A stretch of DNA of 64,000 bases from Elysia crispata (Eukaryota > Mollusca > Gastropoda > Plakobranchidae): the NCBI GenBank assembly GCA_033675545.1, contig JAWDGP010003996.1, positions 5,001 to 69,000 of the forward strand. Reading direction: 5' to 3'. Numbering within the stretch: position 1 is the stretch's first letter; each line of letters opens with the position of its first letter. The notes below the pieces were generated by a model. It did not search any database. It was given only the letters and a program-made list of their open reading frames with translations, and was not told where the DNA came from. Shown here piece by piece: positions 1-12,634 of the stretch. A program made the translations under genes and the position numbers.

Positions 1-917
1 AAAGCATCTAGCTGACTTCGAGCAATCAAACCAAATTTCTCCCCAGGTTCTGCCATGCACTTTAATACAGAGCATGAATGAAATTTTTATTGATAAATAA
101 GGCAAACATTTTTGGAAGTTATAAAAGTCAAATCAATAAAAAAAAGTAAGAAAAAAAACAACAAAAAAACAAGCAAAACCAAAAACAACAAACAAAACTT
201 GAAACATGATGTGACACTTAGAGCGTTCAATCAAAATCAATTGCCAAACGTTTTTCCAACTGTGAAAAACAGGAAGTAAAAACAAACCTAGAGCACCTAA
301 TGTGGTTGGACAAAGGCGCGCAACTCTGACACCTCCAGGTCCCTCTGATGTCTTTACTTGTAGCAAGAAGCCAGTCAGCTTTCTAGGTATTGTACTCTGT
401 CCATTTTCATCGAAGTCATTCGGTACCATGTGAAGATTATAGGTAGTGAAATTCAAAAATAAAAGTCCTAAGGCCAAAAGTGTTGAAGAACTTATAATAA
501 TTTGTTATGTGTGTATGCTAAGGCTTATGGTTTCATCAGAAACAAGCTTTTGCTTATGGCAGCCAGGTTCAATAATTATGTGTGACCACAGAGATAGTTG
601 CTGCATGCGAGCTGTTTACCGTTATTTCCCATTGTTAATCAATGATGAAAGCTATCTGAAATAAAAATGTAAATGACGAGGATAACACTCTCTTCTCCAT
701 ATACAAAGTATTGCTCCAGAAAGCTGTGAAGCTCTATCGTTTTCGAATCAGTTGATACAAATCTTTGTGTAACAATGAAGTGACAAGAAGAGCAAAATCT
801 TAAGAGAATAACTATATTCATGCCCTTATGAAAGTCACGTGTTTTGCGTCTCAACAAGCATTTCTCAAATGGTAGGATTGAATTGGAGCAGGTACTCGGT
901 GTGCCCTATCCGCCACT
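1..917. other. intergenic, no feature
   Basis: AT-rich sequence with short A-runs and scattered stops in all frames. I see no splice-flanked coding segment, RNA gene or transposon end here. Confidence 0.5.
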
Positions 918-973
918 TCCCCGCTCCCTGCTCCCCGCTCCCTGCTCCCCGCTCCCCGCTCCCCGCTCCCTCC
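918..973. repeat. short C-rich minisatellite (ctccccg/ctccctg)
   Basis: About seven copies of a 7-8 bp unit alternating gctccctg and ctccccgc. The GC content is abrupt relative to the flanks. No coding signal is attached. Confidence 0.8.
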
Positions 974-3164
974 TCCTCAAGGCTCGGTGCCGGGCGGCTC
1001 TAAGCCAGATTTACACACGGATCAGGGTGCCAAGCCTGGCCCGCGCTTCTCTCCAGCACAGAGCTCAGGTCGTGACAAAAAGGTCACGTCTGCAGCTTAA
1101 GGTCAAAAGCATGTTCCCTGCCTCTTACGACACGCATGGGTAGACAGAAATATCGAGACTTCTGTCCTGAGAGTAAACAAAATGTCCCCGGGTTGCGTGA
1201 AACACGCTCGACAACTTATAGACCCACGCAGTTGTCCTTGGTGATTTCCCCCTGAGATTGACAAACGGAAATGTTTAGTGACAGACTACCGTTGTTTTCT
1301 ATCACGCAACACTCGACTGGCTGCAGAGTCACTGGAAAAGGAAAAAAAAAAGTTCAGTACAGTTTGTAGTTATTTAATTAAAAAAAAAATTGCAAGTTCA
1401 ATAAATGACAGTTACCGGTACCTCTTTTGGTAAAGTAATATTCCACCCATGAAACCAATTTTCGGTTGCACGCAAAGCTGTCGTCTCCAAATTATGATTC
1501 TTCGAATAACTTTAATAATTTAAATCCCCCCCTCCCCCCAAAAAAAAAAAAAAAAAAAAAAAATTAAGAAATACGTTAAGCAAAACAAATAGTAAAAAAA
1601 AAAAACTAAATAAAGGAACCGAACATTCCCGACCAAAAATAAAAAAAAACAACAACAAAAGAACTAGTTGGGTTTGATCTCTCTCTTAAATCAGGTTGAG
1701 TGTAAGTAGTGAAGAAATCAATGACCTTTCGATGAAGAGACTGGAGAGGAAGGAAAGCAACGCTGCGACCCTGGGTTCAATCTGAAATGAGCTGTAGATT
1801 GGGATGGCGACAAACTGACCAATGGCTCTCTGACCCTAGCTGGACGCGCCACCCATCAAGACGCTAACAGACCTATCGATGTAGACTGATCCTACTTGCG
1901 TGTAAAATACTGCACCACATGCACAATTCGCTTTTAGCGCTACTTTCTAAGGCTTTAAATATGGGTTAAGCTCTGAGGTGCCGTCCTGATGTACAAGATC
2001 TAGAATCAAAGACAGAAACTAACAGGTAAAGTATTTCCCCATAGCCCGAGCAGTTACTATGAACAGAGCCCGCAAACATACGACAAACGGATCTTCCGAT
2101 TTCGAAGAACCGACGAATCACCGCAGGAATAACTACAGCTGTAGATCATACCTAATAATCGACTCCGATCAATCGCATTGATTTCTAATCAAAACCTGAT
2201 CAATCGATTTCTGATAAAGGAGAGGAATTTGTTACCGCACCAGCCCAAGAGCTTTACGGTAAGCTCTCCTCTCTCCTCAATCTAAGCCGCCCAAGTAATT
2301 CAACTGGCCCAGTGGACGTGGTTTTGTCTTAAGACAAACCTGGGCGAGGTTTCGGCGGGCTCCAGGCCCGTGTCACGCCACAGGAAGAGGATCACATTAT
2401 GACATGCGCACGGATTGAGTTTGATGGAATTCACAATCAACACATTTCTGACGACTGTCGTGCACCTTCAGTCAGGAGACAAAAAATTCTGCGAGTTTCA
2501 ATATGAAAAACCGACTGATAATAGTAGGATTAAGAGGGCTCGGGTTTCTTTTCATGAGTGGGAAGAAATGTCCTATAATTTATGCCAGTTTCGTTATCGA
2601 TAAAAAGATATTGAAATAATGATATCTTTCTCTTTTATTTCTTAGAGGTTGAAAGATAGATCAAAGACATTGGAACGGTGGCATGTCAAGTCACATAAGA
2701 TGTATAGTGTTGAAACACAGTTTGTATGTTGAGAATTGAAAATATGGATCCGGACCAAAAAAATAAACCAAAAACCAAAACAATAAACAAACAAATAACA
2801 TGAAACTAAAACGTTCATGTTAATTATAAATTCACAGATAAGCACTGCCTTATAGAAGATTCATAGATCTCCAGTTGTTCATATCTACATGAAAAAGCGT
2901 TTGAAATGAGCTGGAAAAAAACTGGGAGTTTCATATTTTTATTTTTTTTGTCATTTTTTTTAAAAGAAAATTAGCTTACTATTCATTATGAAACGACCAT
3001 GTTTTCCAGAGTATGACGAAGGGAGTAAAAGCATAAAGAGCAAACTCTGGGACCTAGGACAGATAGGTGGGTGTCAAATCTGTGCCAAGACGGCTGCAAT
3101 TGGTTGCAACAAATGTTTTTTTTTGTTTTTGTTTTTGTTTTTTTTTACACGTAATCAAAGAATT
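974..3164. other. intergenic, no feature
   Basis: No supported gene. There are A-runs near 1346 and 1380 and a C-run followed by a long A-run near 1527-1563. A slightly GC-richer patch around 2240-2400 has no continuous reading frame with splice sites. Confidence 0.45.
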
Positions 3165-3368
3165 GATCAATCTATCTATCTATTTGTCTATCAATCTTTT
3201 GATCAATTTAGCCATTTATCAAGATTTTTTGGTATCTGCTGATCTAAAGTCACATGATCTATCTACCGATCTATCTTCCTATCTATCCATCTAAGTGTCT
3301 CTATCTCTCTCTGTCTCTGTTTCTGTCTCTGTCTGTCTGTCTGTCTGTCTCTCTATCTCTATCTATCA

Positions 3369-3405
<37 letters not shown>

Positions 3406-3406
3406 A
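3165..3406. repeat. TCTA/GTCT microsatellite
   Basis: Imperfect tetranucleotide tract of tcta and gtct units, purest at 3371-3405 (tcta). Low-complexity DNA, not coding. Confidence 0.9.
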
Positions 3407-4409
3407 CTCAATTAATAGTTAATATCATAGGTTAATCTATAGTATACCTAATTCCTATGAAATCAATATTTACTGATAAACTCATAATCGACAGAAAATT
3501 GCAGAATACCGCAAACAAGTGTCGATTATCCGCGCTCCAATTAACTGCAACAATTGAGTGTTTTCTCGCCCGGTGGAAATTCTTGTGAACAGTACCGGTC
3601 CCGGGCTCTGTATGCCTAATTGGATGTTTGTAAAGAGCAACGTATCGAAGCTTTCATAGAGCCCTCGGCTTGCCTGGTTCTCTACAACAGATTTGATTTA
3701 CGCTGGCTACCGGTCGCACACTGGGCTATGGTGCCAGTTGGATATCTGGCCTGGATTTGTTCAATCGAAGACAAGTTAACTGGTTTCAAAGCGAGGATAA
3801 TAAGCTGGTAAAAGATTTCTGTTTGATTTTCAAATCATAAAAAAGAAAAAGGTTTCAATTTTATAAGTTATATTTATTTGTGTTTCTGTTTTGACCTTGG
3901 AATTTTTCGATTGGAACTGTTGTTTTTTAATATATTCTTTAAAGACGACGGTAAGCTATTATACTCAAATATCGATCGGTTACATCGGAAAATATCTAAC
4001 CTTTGAACTGAGGATATTTAGCTATGGTATAACTATGTTCAGGACTTTTCCTGCCATAATTGTTGTTGCTTCAGTTAAAGATAATATCTTGTTCTAAACT
4101 ATTTTCATATAAGTATTCATGTTCAAAAATATTATTGATCGAATGTCCTCAACACAAAAAAGACAGCAAACATTAATACAATGTTGATAATTTGTAAAGT
4201 AGCTTCATGCACCTCACATTATTTTGTCAAATTCAATAATAACGTTATACATTCGTTTTTGATCGGAAGCTCCTCTGTACTGAGAGAGTTCTGATATGTT
4301 CACCCTGTAACTTGCTTTATATGTGTTGCTGGAGGTACACGTAAGTTAGTTTGACCGGTTTCAAACTTTTAAAAAGACCCGACTAGAACATAATGGTTTT
4401 CAATGACTG
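3407..4409. other. intergenic, no feature
   Basis: AT-rich, with no supported coding, RNA or mobile element signal. Confidence 0.45.
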
Positions 4410-4520
4410 AAGAGAAGCGAGAGCGAGAGAGAGAGAGAGAGGGGGGGGGGGGGGAAAGAGAGAGAGAGAAAGAGAGAGAGAGTGAGAAAAAGAAAGAGAG
4501 AGACAGACAGACACACACAC

Positions 4521-4585
<65 letters not shown>

Positions 4586-4615
4586 AAGGACATCGAGAGA
4601 GAGAGGAAAGAGAAA
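4410..4615. repeat. (GA)n microsatellite with G-run
   Basis: Long GA dinucleotide tract with a run of about 13 G near 4441 and short ACAC/GACA interruptions. The open frames through it on both strands (RERERE / LSLSLS) are repeat artefacts. Confidence 0.95.
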
Positions 4616-6130
4616 AATATATTCGAATAAAATGAAAAAGCTAAAAAACTGAATAAAGTAGAGGAACTACTTGTGAAATAAAAAGTAGAATGAAAAAAGA
4701 CCATCAATAGCTATCGGGAAGTTAAAATATGAACCTTGAAGGTCTAATTGGTTGCTCATGGTTTGCAAAGAGATGGGTTTTTTTTTTAATTTTGTATAAA
4801 AATCAAAATGTTTATTTGTGCGCAGAAAGACAAATTCTTTTTAAAAGTAATAAATGAGACAAAAAAACGTCATTGAATTTAATTTATGATTTGATGCTGT
4901 CTTTCTCATCTGAGAAGTTTTGAACTGCTATAAACATTGATCTACTTTCTCGTTAATCTTGTAATAATATTTCATACTAAGTTCACTCAGTTGTTCCGTG
5001 TTGAAACTCCGTCTTAGTCACTTACAACCTCTTACACACAATTCTTGTTCAAACTTTAGGCGTAGACATTTTGTTTCTTTCATTTTGAGCTCCTGATGAA
5101 AGGCTGAAAAAGATGAACTACGTTCTTAGTTGATATATTTCTCTATCAAGGATTCAATATTCTTAAGGTCCAGAAACTTCACCATTCTTTTAACCATGCG
5201 CAGAGTGCGCCTTCTCCGTGTAGCCAGTGTAAAGAGAGATTCTAACTTGCTAACACGTTAACTTGTATGGAGATGTTTGAGTCAGGAGTCGGTATCCCGG
5301 CTGGAAGACCCTCTCACTGCACTGACATCGTTATGTCTCACGGGCTATGTTAGTGACCTTCATAGTAAGACTGGAGGAGCTAACTCTTACAGACAGGATC
5401 TCTGGCAGTCATGTTAAAAATGTGCTCGGTTTGTACAATAAGATTTAAAGATTGGTTGATTTAATGAATAAAAAGTTTTATAAGCCCTGTCCACTACTAA
5501 CGGTGGTATCAGGCCTTCAGTCCATGTGTTAATTATGCTATCTAATTTTAGTATTAATGTATTACTGTAAAAACTAATCTTACTATGGTTAAAAGAAGGA
5601 TATCAGGATATCGACAATGTTAAATTGTTGCTTTCTTATAATTTCTTAGTTGTATTTGGTAAATAAATGGAGCTACATTATAAATGCAGCTCAAGAATAC
5701 TCAAACCTGTTGTATTTGACCCCCGTCAGGCTCATAGGCAATCATATAAGAAATAACTAGTAGAGTTACATAGTTGTTTTTTTTTTTCTTTTTCCTCGAA
5801 AGACTAGTGCACCAGCACTATCTATATGCCAAGATGTCCCCAACCAGATTTTTAACTTGACAATACTCCTCTTTAAAAATATGTATTGGGAGATAAAGCT
5901 CACTTGGAAAAAATGATCATATGGAATTTAAAAAAAAACAAAACTTACCTTTTTTTCTTATGAATTTTATTGCAAAAATAAATGTAATTGCAGAGAGAAT
6001 AATGCCAGTCAGAATAATATGTTAGCCAGCAGCATTTATGGTATTAAAGAGAAATGAAGAGCAGTACGGTATTTTCGAAGTAAAATTTTCTTCGCATAAA
6101 TATTTTGTACCTTCTTAGTATCATTATAAT
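4616..6130. other. intergenic, no feature
   Basis: No gene, RNA or transposon end recognised. AT-rich, with T/A homopolymers. Confidence 0.45.
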
Positions 6131-6161
6131 CACCATCATCATCATTCACAACACCAACAAT

Positions 6162-6220
<59 letters not shown>

Positions 6221-6221
6221 C
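6131..6221. repeat. (ATC)n then (AAC)n microsatellite
   Basis: Short atc run followed by about 20 aac trinucleotides. The frames through it read poly-Val or poly-Cys and are artefacts. Confidence 0.95.
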
Positions 6222-6938
6222 GGAACCATTGTACATTGATACAAAACGTATGAGGTGCCATGTGACAGCTCAAAGTGTCCTGACAGTTGTGGAGGTTTAC
6301 ACTGTGAGGTTGGCGAGGTTGCTTAGAGCAAGATGTTTGCGCGGATTGGTATTCCGTGATATTCACGTGACTCTGCATTTTAGCGATTGGAAAACTTTTA
6401 GAAATTGGACAATATTGATAATCAAATCATCAAAGATAACAAGAATATTTCTCTATTCTCTTGCGTGCCCAAAATGTATCGTATAAAAGCAAAATGGTTC
6501 CTGTTTTTCTGAATTGAAAAAATGAATATCAAGAAGTATTTTCTTTTGGTCTTGTTTATGTGAAAAGTCGTTTTCATAAAATATTCAAAGCTTTTTTCAT
6601 TTCCTCACCAACCAAAGTCAGCAGTGGAAGCCAATCGGAAATCAAAAGCCATTTCAAGACAAAACCGTGGCAGGTTAGATGAAAATGTTGCTGTCAATAG
6701 AAATGGTGCTGTCATTAAATATTCATTAGCATTGGCGAGAAAGGGAAGGAGTATGGTACGTCTTGACAGGGCTATCTTTTGTTGCATATTGATCACACGG
6801 CAAAAAAGATTAATTCTGAGAAAGTCGATTATTATATGTGTTGAGAATTTGCCAGGTTGTCTTCATTGTGAAAGTAAAGTGGCCAATCGTAGAACTAGTT
6901 TCTTTATTCAGAAGTCGATTTTACTGCCCTAAAATGAA
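6222..6938. other. intergenic, no feature
   Basis: Short open frames only, none with splice sites or recognisable domains. Confidence 0.4.
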
Positions 6939-7398
6939 AGCGTGTCATTCAGCTATGGAGATCATTAATCCAAACCCGATAAAAAGTTATTTTGTGACGC
7001 TTTTCTAGAAGCAAGTTAAGTGTAGGTTCAATCACATCGCTAGGGTGGCCATTTCGGTAAAAATTCTACTCTGAGATACCACCTAGTCTCATCTAAAAAG
7101 CGTGTCATTCAGCTATGGAGATCATTAAGCCAAACCCGATAAAAAGTTATTTTGTGACGCTTTTCTAGAAGCAAGTTAAGTGTAGGTTCAATCACATCGC
7201 TAGGGTGGCCATTTCGGTAAAACGTCTACTCTGAGATACCACCTAGTCTCATCTAAAAAGCGTGTCATTCAGCTATGGAGATCATTAAGCCAAACCCGAT
7301 AAAAAGTTATTTTGTGACGCTTTTCTAGAAGCAAGTTAAGTGTAGGTTCAATCACATCGCTAGGGTGGCCATTTCGGTAAAACTTCTACTCTGAGATG
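6939..7398. repeat. three tandem 160-bp repeats
   Basis: The motif cgtgtcattcagctatgg recurs at 6941, 7101 and 7261, exactly 160 bp apart, with only a few substitutions between copies. Each complete unit ends with taccacctagtctcatct, which is essentially one unit of the 24-bp minisatellite that begins about 100 bp downstream. The third copy is cut short before that end. Confidence 0.9.
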
Positions 7399-7484
7399 CG
7401 CGTCGTGTTTTGTCGCAGCATCGAAACCAACGTCTTCAATTCCCAGATGTTCCGTGACTGAAGGAGGTTTACTTCATGCGTTTC

Positions 7485-9768
7485 TTATCATTAAGTCTTA
7501 TTCGTTTGTTACCACCTAGTCTCATCTGTCTGTTACTGCCGCGTCTCATATGTCTGTTACCACCAAGTCTCATTTGTTTTTTTTTTAATCACCATGTCTC
7601 ATCTGTCTGTTACCACCAGGACTCATCTGTCTGTTCCCACCAGGTGTCATCTGTTTGTTATCATCATGTCCCATCTGTCTGTTACCACCAGAACTCATCT
7701 GTCTGTTACCACCAGGACTCATCTGTCTGTTACCACCAGGACTCATCTGTCTGTTACCACCAAGTTTCATCTGTCTGTTACCACCAAGTGTCATCTGTTT
7801 GTTATCATCATGTCCCATCTGTCTGTTACCATCAGGACTCATCTGTCTGTTACCACCAAGTTTCATCTGTTTGTTACCATCATGTCCCATCTGTCTGTTA
7901 CCATCAGGACTCATCTGTCTGTTACCACCAAGTGTCATCTGTTTGTTATCATCATGTCCCATCTGTCTGTTACCATCAGGACTCATCTGTCTGTTACCAC
8001 CAGGTGTCATCTGTTTGTTATCATCATGTCCCATCTGTCTGTTACCACCAGGACTCATCTGTCTGTTACCACCAGGACTCATCTGTCTGTTACCACCAGG
8101 ACTCATCTGTCTGTTACCACCAAGTGTCATCTGTCTGTTACCACCAGGACTCATCTGTCTGTTACCACCAAGTGTCATCTGTCTGTTACCACCAGGACTC
8201 ATCTGTCTGTTACCATCAAGTGTCATCTGTTTGTTATCATCATGTCCCATCTGTCTGTTACCACCAGGACTCATCTGTCTGTTACCACCAGGACTCATCT
8301 GTCTGTTACCACCAAGTTTCATCTGTTTGTTATCATCATGTCCCATCTGTCTGTTACCATCAGGACTCATCTGTCTGTTACCACCAAGTGTCATCTGTTT
8401 GTTATCATCATGTCCCATCTGTCTTTTACCACCAGGACTCATCTGTCTGTTACCACCAGGACTCATCTGTCTGTTACCACCAGGACTCATCTGTCTGTTA
8501 CCACCAAGTGTCATCTGTCTGTTACCACCAGGACTCATCTGTCTGTTACCACCAAGTGTCATCTGTTTGTTATCATCATGTCCCATCTGTCTGTTACCAC
8601 CAGGACTCATCTGTCTGTTACCACCAAGTGTCATCTGTTTGTTATCATCATGTCCCATCTGTCTGTTACCACCAAGTGTCATCTGTCTATTACCACCAGG
8701 ACTCATCTGTCTGTTACCACCAGGTGTCATCTGTTTGTTATCATCATGTCCCATCTGTCTGTTACCACCAAGTTTCATCTGTTTGTTACCATCATGTCCC
8801 ATCTGTTACCACCATATCTCATCTGACATCATGTCCCATCTGTCTGTTACCATCAGGACTCATCTGTCTGTTACCACCAAGTGTCATCTGTTTGTTATCA
8901 TCATGTCCCATCTGTCTGTTACCACCAGGACTCATCTGTCTGTTACCACCAGGACTCATCTGTCTGTTACCACCAGGACTCATCTGTCTGTTACCACCAA
9001 GTGCCATCTGTCTGTTACCACCAGGACTCATCTGTCTGTTACCACCAGGTGTCATCTGTTTGTTATCATCATGTCCCATCTGTCTGTTACCACCAGGACT
9101 CATCTGTCTGTTACCACCAGGACTCATCTGTCTGTTACCACCACGTGTCATCTGTTTGTTATCATCATGTCCCATCTGTCTGTTACCACCAGGACTCATC
9201 TGTCTGTTACCACCAAGTGTCATCTGTTTGTTATCATCATGTCTCATCTGTTTGTTATCATCATGTCCCATCTGTCTGTTACCACCAGGACTCATCTGTC
9301 TGTTACCACCAAGTGTCATCTGTTTGTTATCATCATGTCTCATCTGTCTGTTACCACCATATCTCACCTGACTTTTATTCCCAAGTCTTATCTGTCTGTT
9401 ACCACCATGTCTCATCTGTCTGTTACCACCAAGTGTCATCTGTTTGTTATCATCATGTCTCATCTGTTACCACCATATCTCATCTGACTTTTATTCCCAA
9501 GTCTTATCTGTCTGTTACCACCATGTCTCATCTGTCTGTTACCACCATGCCTCATCTGTCTGTTACCACCATGTCTCATCTGTCTGTTACCAACATGCCT
9601 CATCTGTCTGTTACCACCAAGTCTTATCTGTCTGTTACCACCATGTCTCATCTGTCTGTTACCACCATGTCCCATCTGTCTGTTAGCCCCACGTCTCATC
9701 TGCCTGGTTCCACAAGATCTCTTGTGTCCATTATTACAATGCCTCACGTTTCTAGTCCCATCATTTGA
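7485..9768. repeat. 24-bp minisatellite with higher-order structure
   Basis: About 95 copies of a 24-bp unit, core gttaccaccaggactcatc. Three main variants (ccaggact, ccaagtgt and tcatcatgtccc types) often follow each other as a 72-bp higher-order unit. Because 24 is a multiple of three and no unit contains a stop, long frames stay open on both strands (for example 631 codons on the plus strand). These are consequences of the period, with no splice or codon evidence of coding. The last 300 bp has a more diverged, homogenised variant family (accatgtctcatc). Confidence 0.95.
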
Positions 9769-11097
9769 CGGACCGAAGAGAATATGAGCTTTAGGAACAT
9801 GCTAGTTGAATCGCTTCATTTCACCAAACACGCAACAAAATACTCAATGCTCTCGAGCGTTATATGTATCGATCAAAAACCGTTCTTATATTTTCAAGAA
9901 AAATAATCGTTTTAGAAAAACTTTTTTGTCATCTCGATGTGCAATTTTGAGAAAATCCTCAAAATCCACCAACATAATAAAAATATCACATCTAAGCAGC
10001 AACGTTTACTTATAAAATGCGATGTAAATGAAGGGCAACACTTTCAACAAAATTGGGGCGTTACTAACTTCTCTTATTTCCATATACGACTTTGAGAGAA
10101 ACTTAGGGGACGTGAAACAGAGAAATACTACTGCCACCTAGTTTTTCACTATCAAAATAAAATTTTACGATCGAAACAGCGTGAATTCAATATTCTCAAA
10201 TAATTTTTTACCCTAATCTTCTACTGAGATATCTGCCGAGACTGATAGAAGAGAGTGGGGGCGAGAGAGTCTAATACAGTCTCTTTTTTTTGTTTTTTGT
10301 GTTACTCAATGGATCAAACAGGAGAATCATCTCCTTAGTCTATCGCACATTGTTTGCTGAGTCTCTAACACATTGACGAACAATATTTTGAATAATAATA
10401 AAACTCTATATAACAGTGATGATTGTGACCAATAATAAATCTGGTACATAACACTAATGGTTTGAGAGAGCTTCAAACCACCCCTGTAGAGTCCTGTGTG
10501 TACTCTAATCTTGAGCTCAACCACCACTTGTGTTCCCGATCCTGGTCTTAAGAGCTCGACAGCTTACGACATATCGATCATCCCACGTTGATTTAATCTG
10601 GGATTGATCTGTAGCAGAAGTCCCGGCACTTGTGGTCCGGTGCCTGGCTTCCGCCTGTAATCTGAGACCAGGCCTGGAGTGCGGCTGATTCACGTAGCGC
10701 CGAATGTCCAGTATCAAAGCTTCCCCCTGGGGCTACACGGCAAAACAAAGAATTAGACTCTGGTGTTTGGGTTAAGAGCCTGGAGGACTTCTCAAAGGAT
10801 TTCCACAGAGAATTTCGAATTTTAAGTTCTTCTTTGAAGATCAAACTGTTGGTTTGACTGACTTATGAAAGAAGAGATGAATAAAGGGATCGTGTCTTAG
10901 CTTCTATAGTGTCAATAGGCCCAGATATACAATAAACAGTTGTTCATAAAAATAAATTCTGCATCGAGATAAATTACAACATGGTTCCCTTCCTAATAAG
11001 AACAAGCTGCCGCGGTGATAATCTTGTTTTGTATCAAACACTATTGAGTGTAACTTGCCCGCTTGTTGTCAGCCATGACCTATCACTACAGTGATGT
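9769..11097. other. intergenic, no feature
   Basis: No supported gene. AT-rich DNA with short spurious frames. Confidence 0.4.
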
Positions 11098-11240
11098 CCG
11101 TCCCAACACGATGTAGGCTTTAACCGTCACAACACGATGTAGGCTTTAACCGTCACAACACGATGTAGGCTTTAACCGTCACAACACGATGTAGGCTTCA
11201 AAAGTCACAACACGATGTAGGCTTCAACCGTCACAACATG
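11098..11240. repeat. 26-bp tandem repeat, about five copies
   Basis: Unit of about 26 bp with core cacaacacgatgtaggct. The copies are nearly identical apart from ttt/ttc and aac/aaa changes. Confidence 0.9.
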
Positions 11241-12634
11241 ATATCCAAAATCTCTAGTCGTGTTACCTCTGAAACCAATATAATGGTTATTTTCTTCTCC
11301 TCTGGAAAAAGAGCACCGAGGGGTTTGGGGTTTAAGGCGTCCGCCCAGATATCAACAGGAACATCCATGGATGAGTATGAGGCCTCAGCTTATGTCGGTT
11401 GGTTATTTGTGTTGACTTCATTGACGATAGAGCATGCGAAAGTTTTCACGTTCTCCTATACTGCACTAAAATGGCACGCATTAAACACTGGTGAACATCA
11501 GAGACTTTCTTTAATCGTCTGCAAAATTAGAAAACAAGAATGTCTTGGCGTATAAATTATCTTCTTTTAAAACCTCTATCCATTGCTGTGTTTTTCAGGT
11601 ATAAGTTTTATTTAAAACTTTCATCGATTTTTTTTAAATTAATTGTTTGTTTTTCTTTTCGAAAGCACAAAATTTTCAAGTTCGTTCTTTCTTAGCCTCT
11701 AAATTTCATACAAAGAATCTCATGTAAACAGTTTGTTTTCAGGGAAGCAAAAATCAACTTTAATAAATTTTCAGATCTTAAATATCCACTTCTAACGTCT
11801 AAGGATCTCTACGAAAAGCCAAAATCTCAGTGACAGAGGAAAGTGTCTCTGATTGTCTGGAGCTTGTCTTGTCTTATCTCATCACCACCACAACGTAACC
11901 AAATTGCTGATAATGTTTTGTTAGAACTCCATGAAGGTATTCATTTCCTAGGCCTTAAGCTTTAATTTTGATTTTTAGATCTGTGCTGATTGCGGAGAAC
12001 TTTAAGAGTTAAGGAAAGAAGTGTTGGCTGTCAAGGATCGATTAGCAAGTCAGCTTTGATTGATGTCACTGTGGGTGTCATGCCTGTGTCATTGCGGTGT
12101 TGTTGAGCTGTCATCTGATATTCTTCTAGAGGCGCAACCAAAAGAACAGCTTGAAGATCTTGTTTAAAACAAACATAACAAACAGACCTTGATCCTCGAT
12201 CGTTATCTTCCACTTCACGGCGTCAGTTGCGGCCATTTTTCTTGTCAACATAGTTACCTTTTATTGAGTGAATTCTAAATTCGAATCGTTAAAATGGAAT
12301 TTTTTTTTGGAATTTCTTTCTAACAGGTAGAAATATGAAACCTTAAGAAATGCTGAAACAGTGTTATCTTTTTTTAGAAGGGATTTAGCTTTATTATCAA
12401 CATTGACATATTTTTACATTCAGTTGTGAATAATTTACTCAGTCATCATAATTATCAAACTGCTAAATGTATTATTAGGAAAAACATGCATGTTTTTGAC
12501 ATTGACAATGTTAATGTAACGAATCAAACTTAATTAAGCACCAGTTCCAAATTAATCTATACTAATAAATAAACAGAAGGTATTTTCACTTTCTTTTTTT
12601 CATTTTAATTAAGCGGTGTATAAACACCGAGAAA
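11241..12634. other. intergenic, no feature
   Basis: No splice-bounded coding segment, RNA gene or transposon end recognised. Confidence 0.4.

Noticed and set aside
7476-9487. Long open frames (up to 631 codons) on both strands
   Set aside because: They result from a stop-free 24-bp unit; all three plus-strand frames and the minus strand are open, with no splice or start support.
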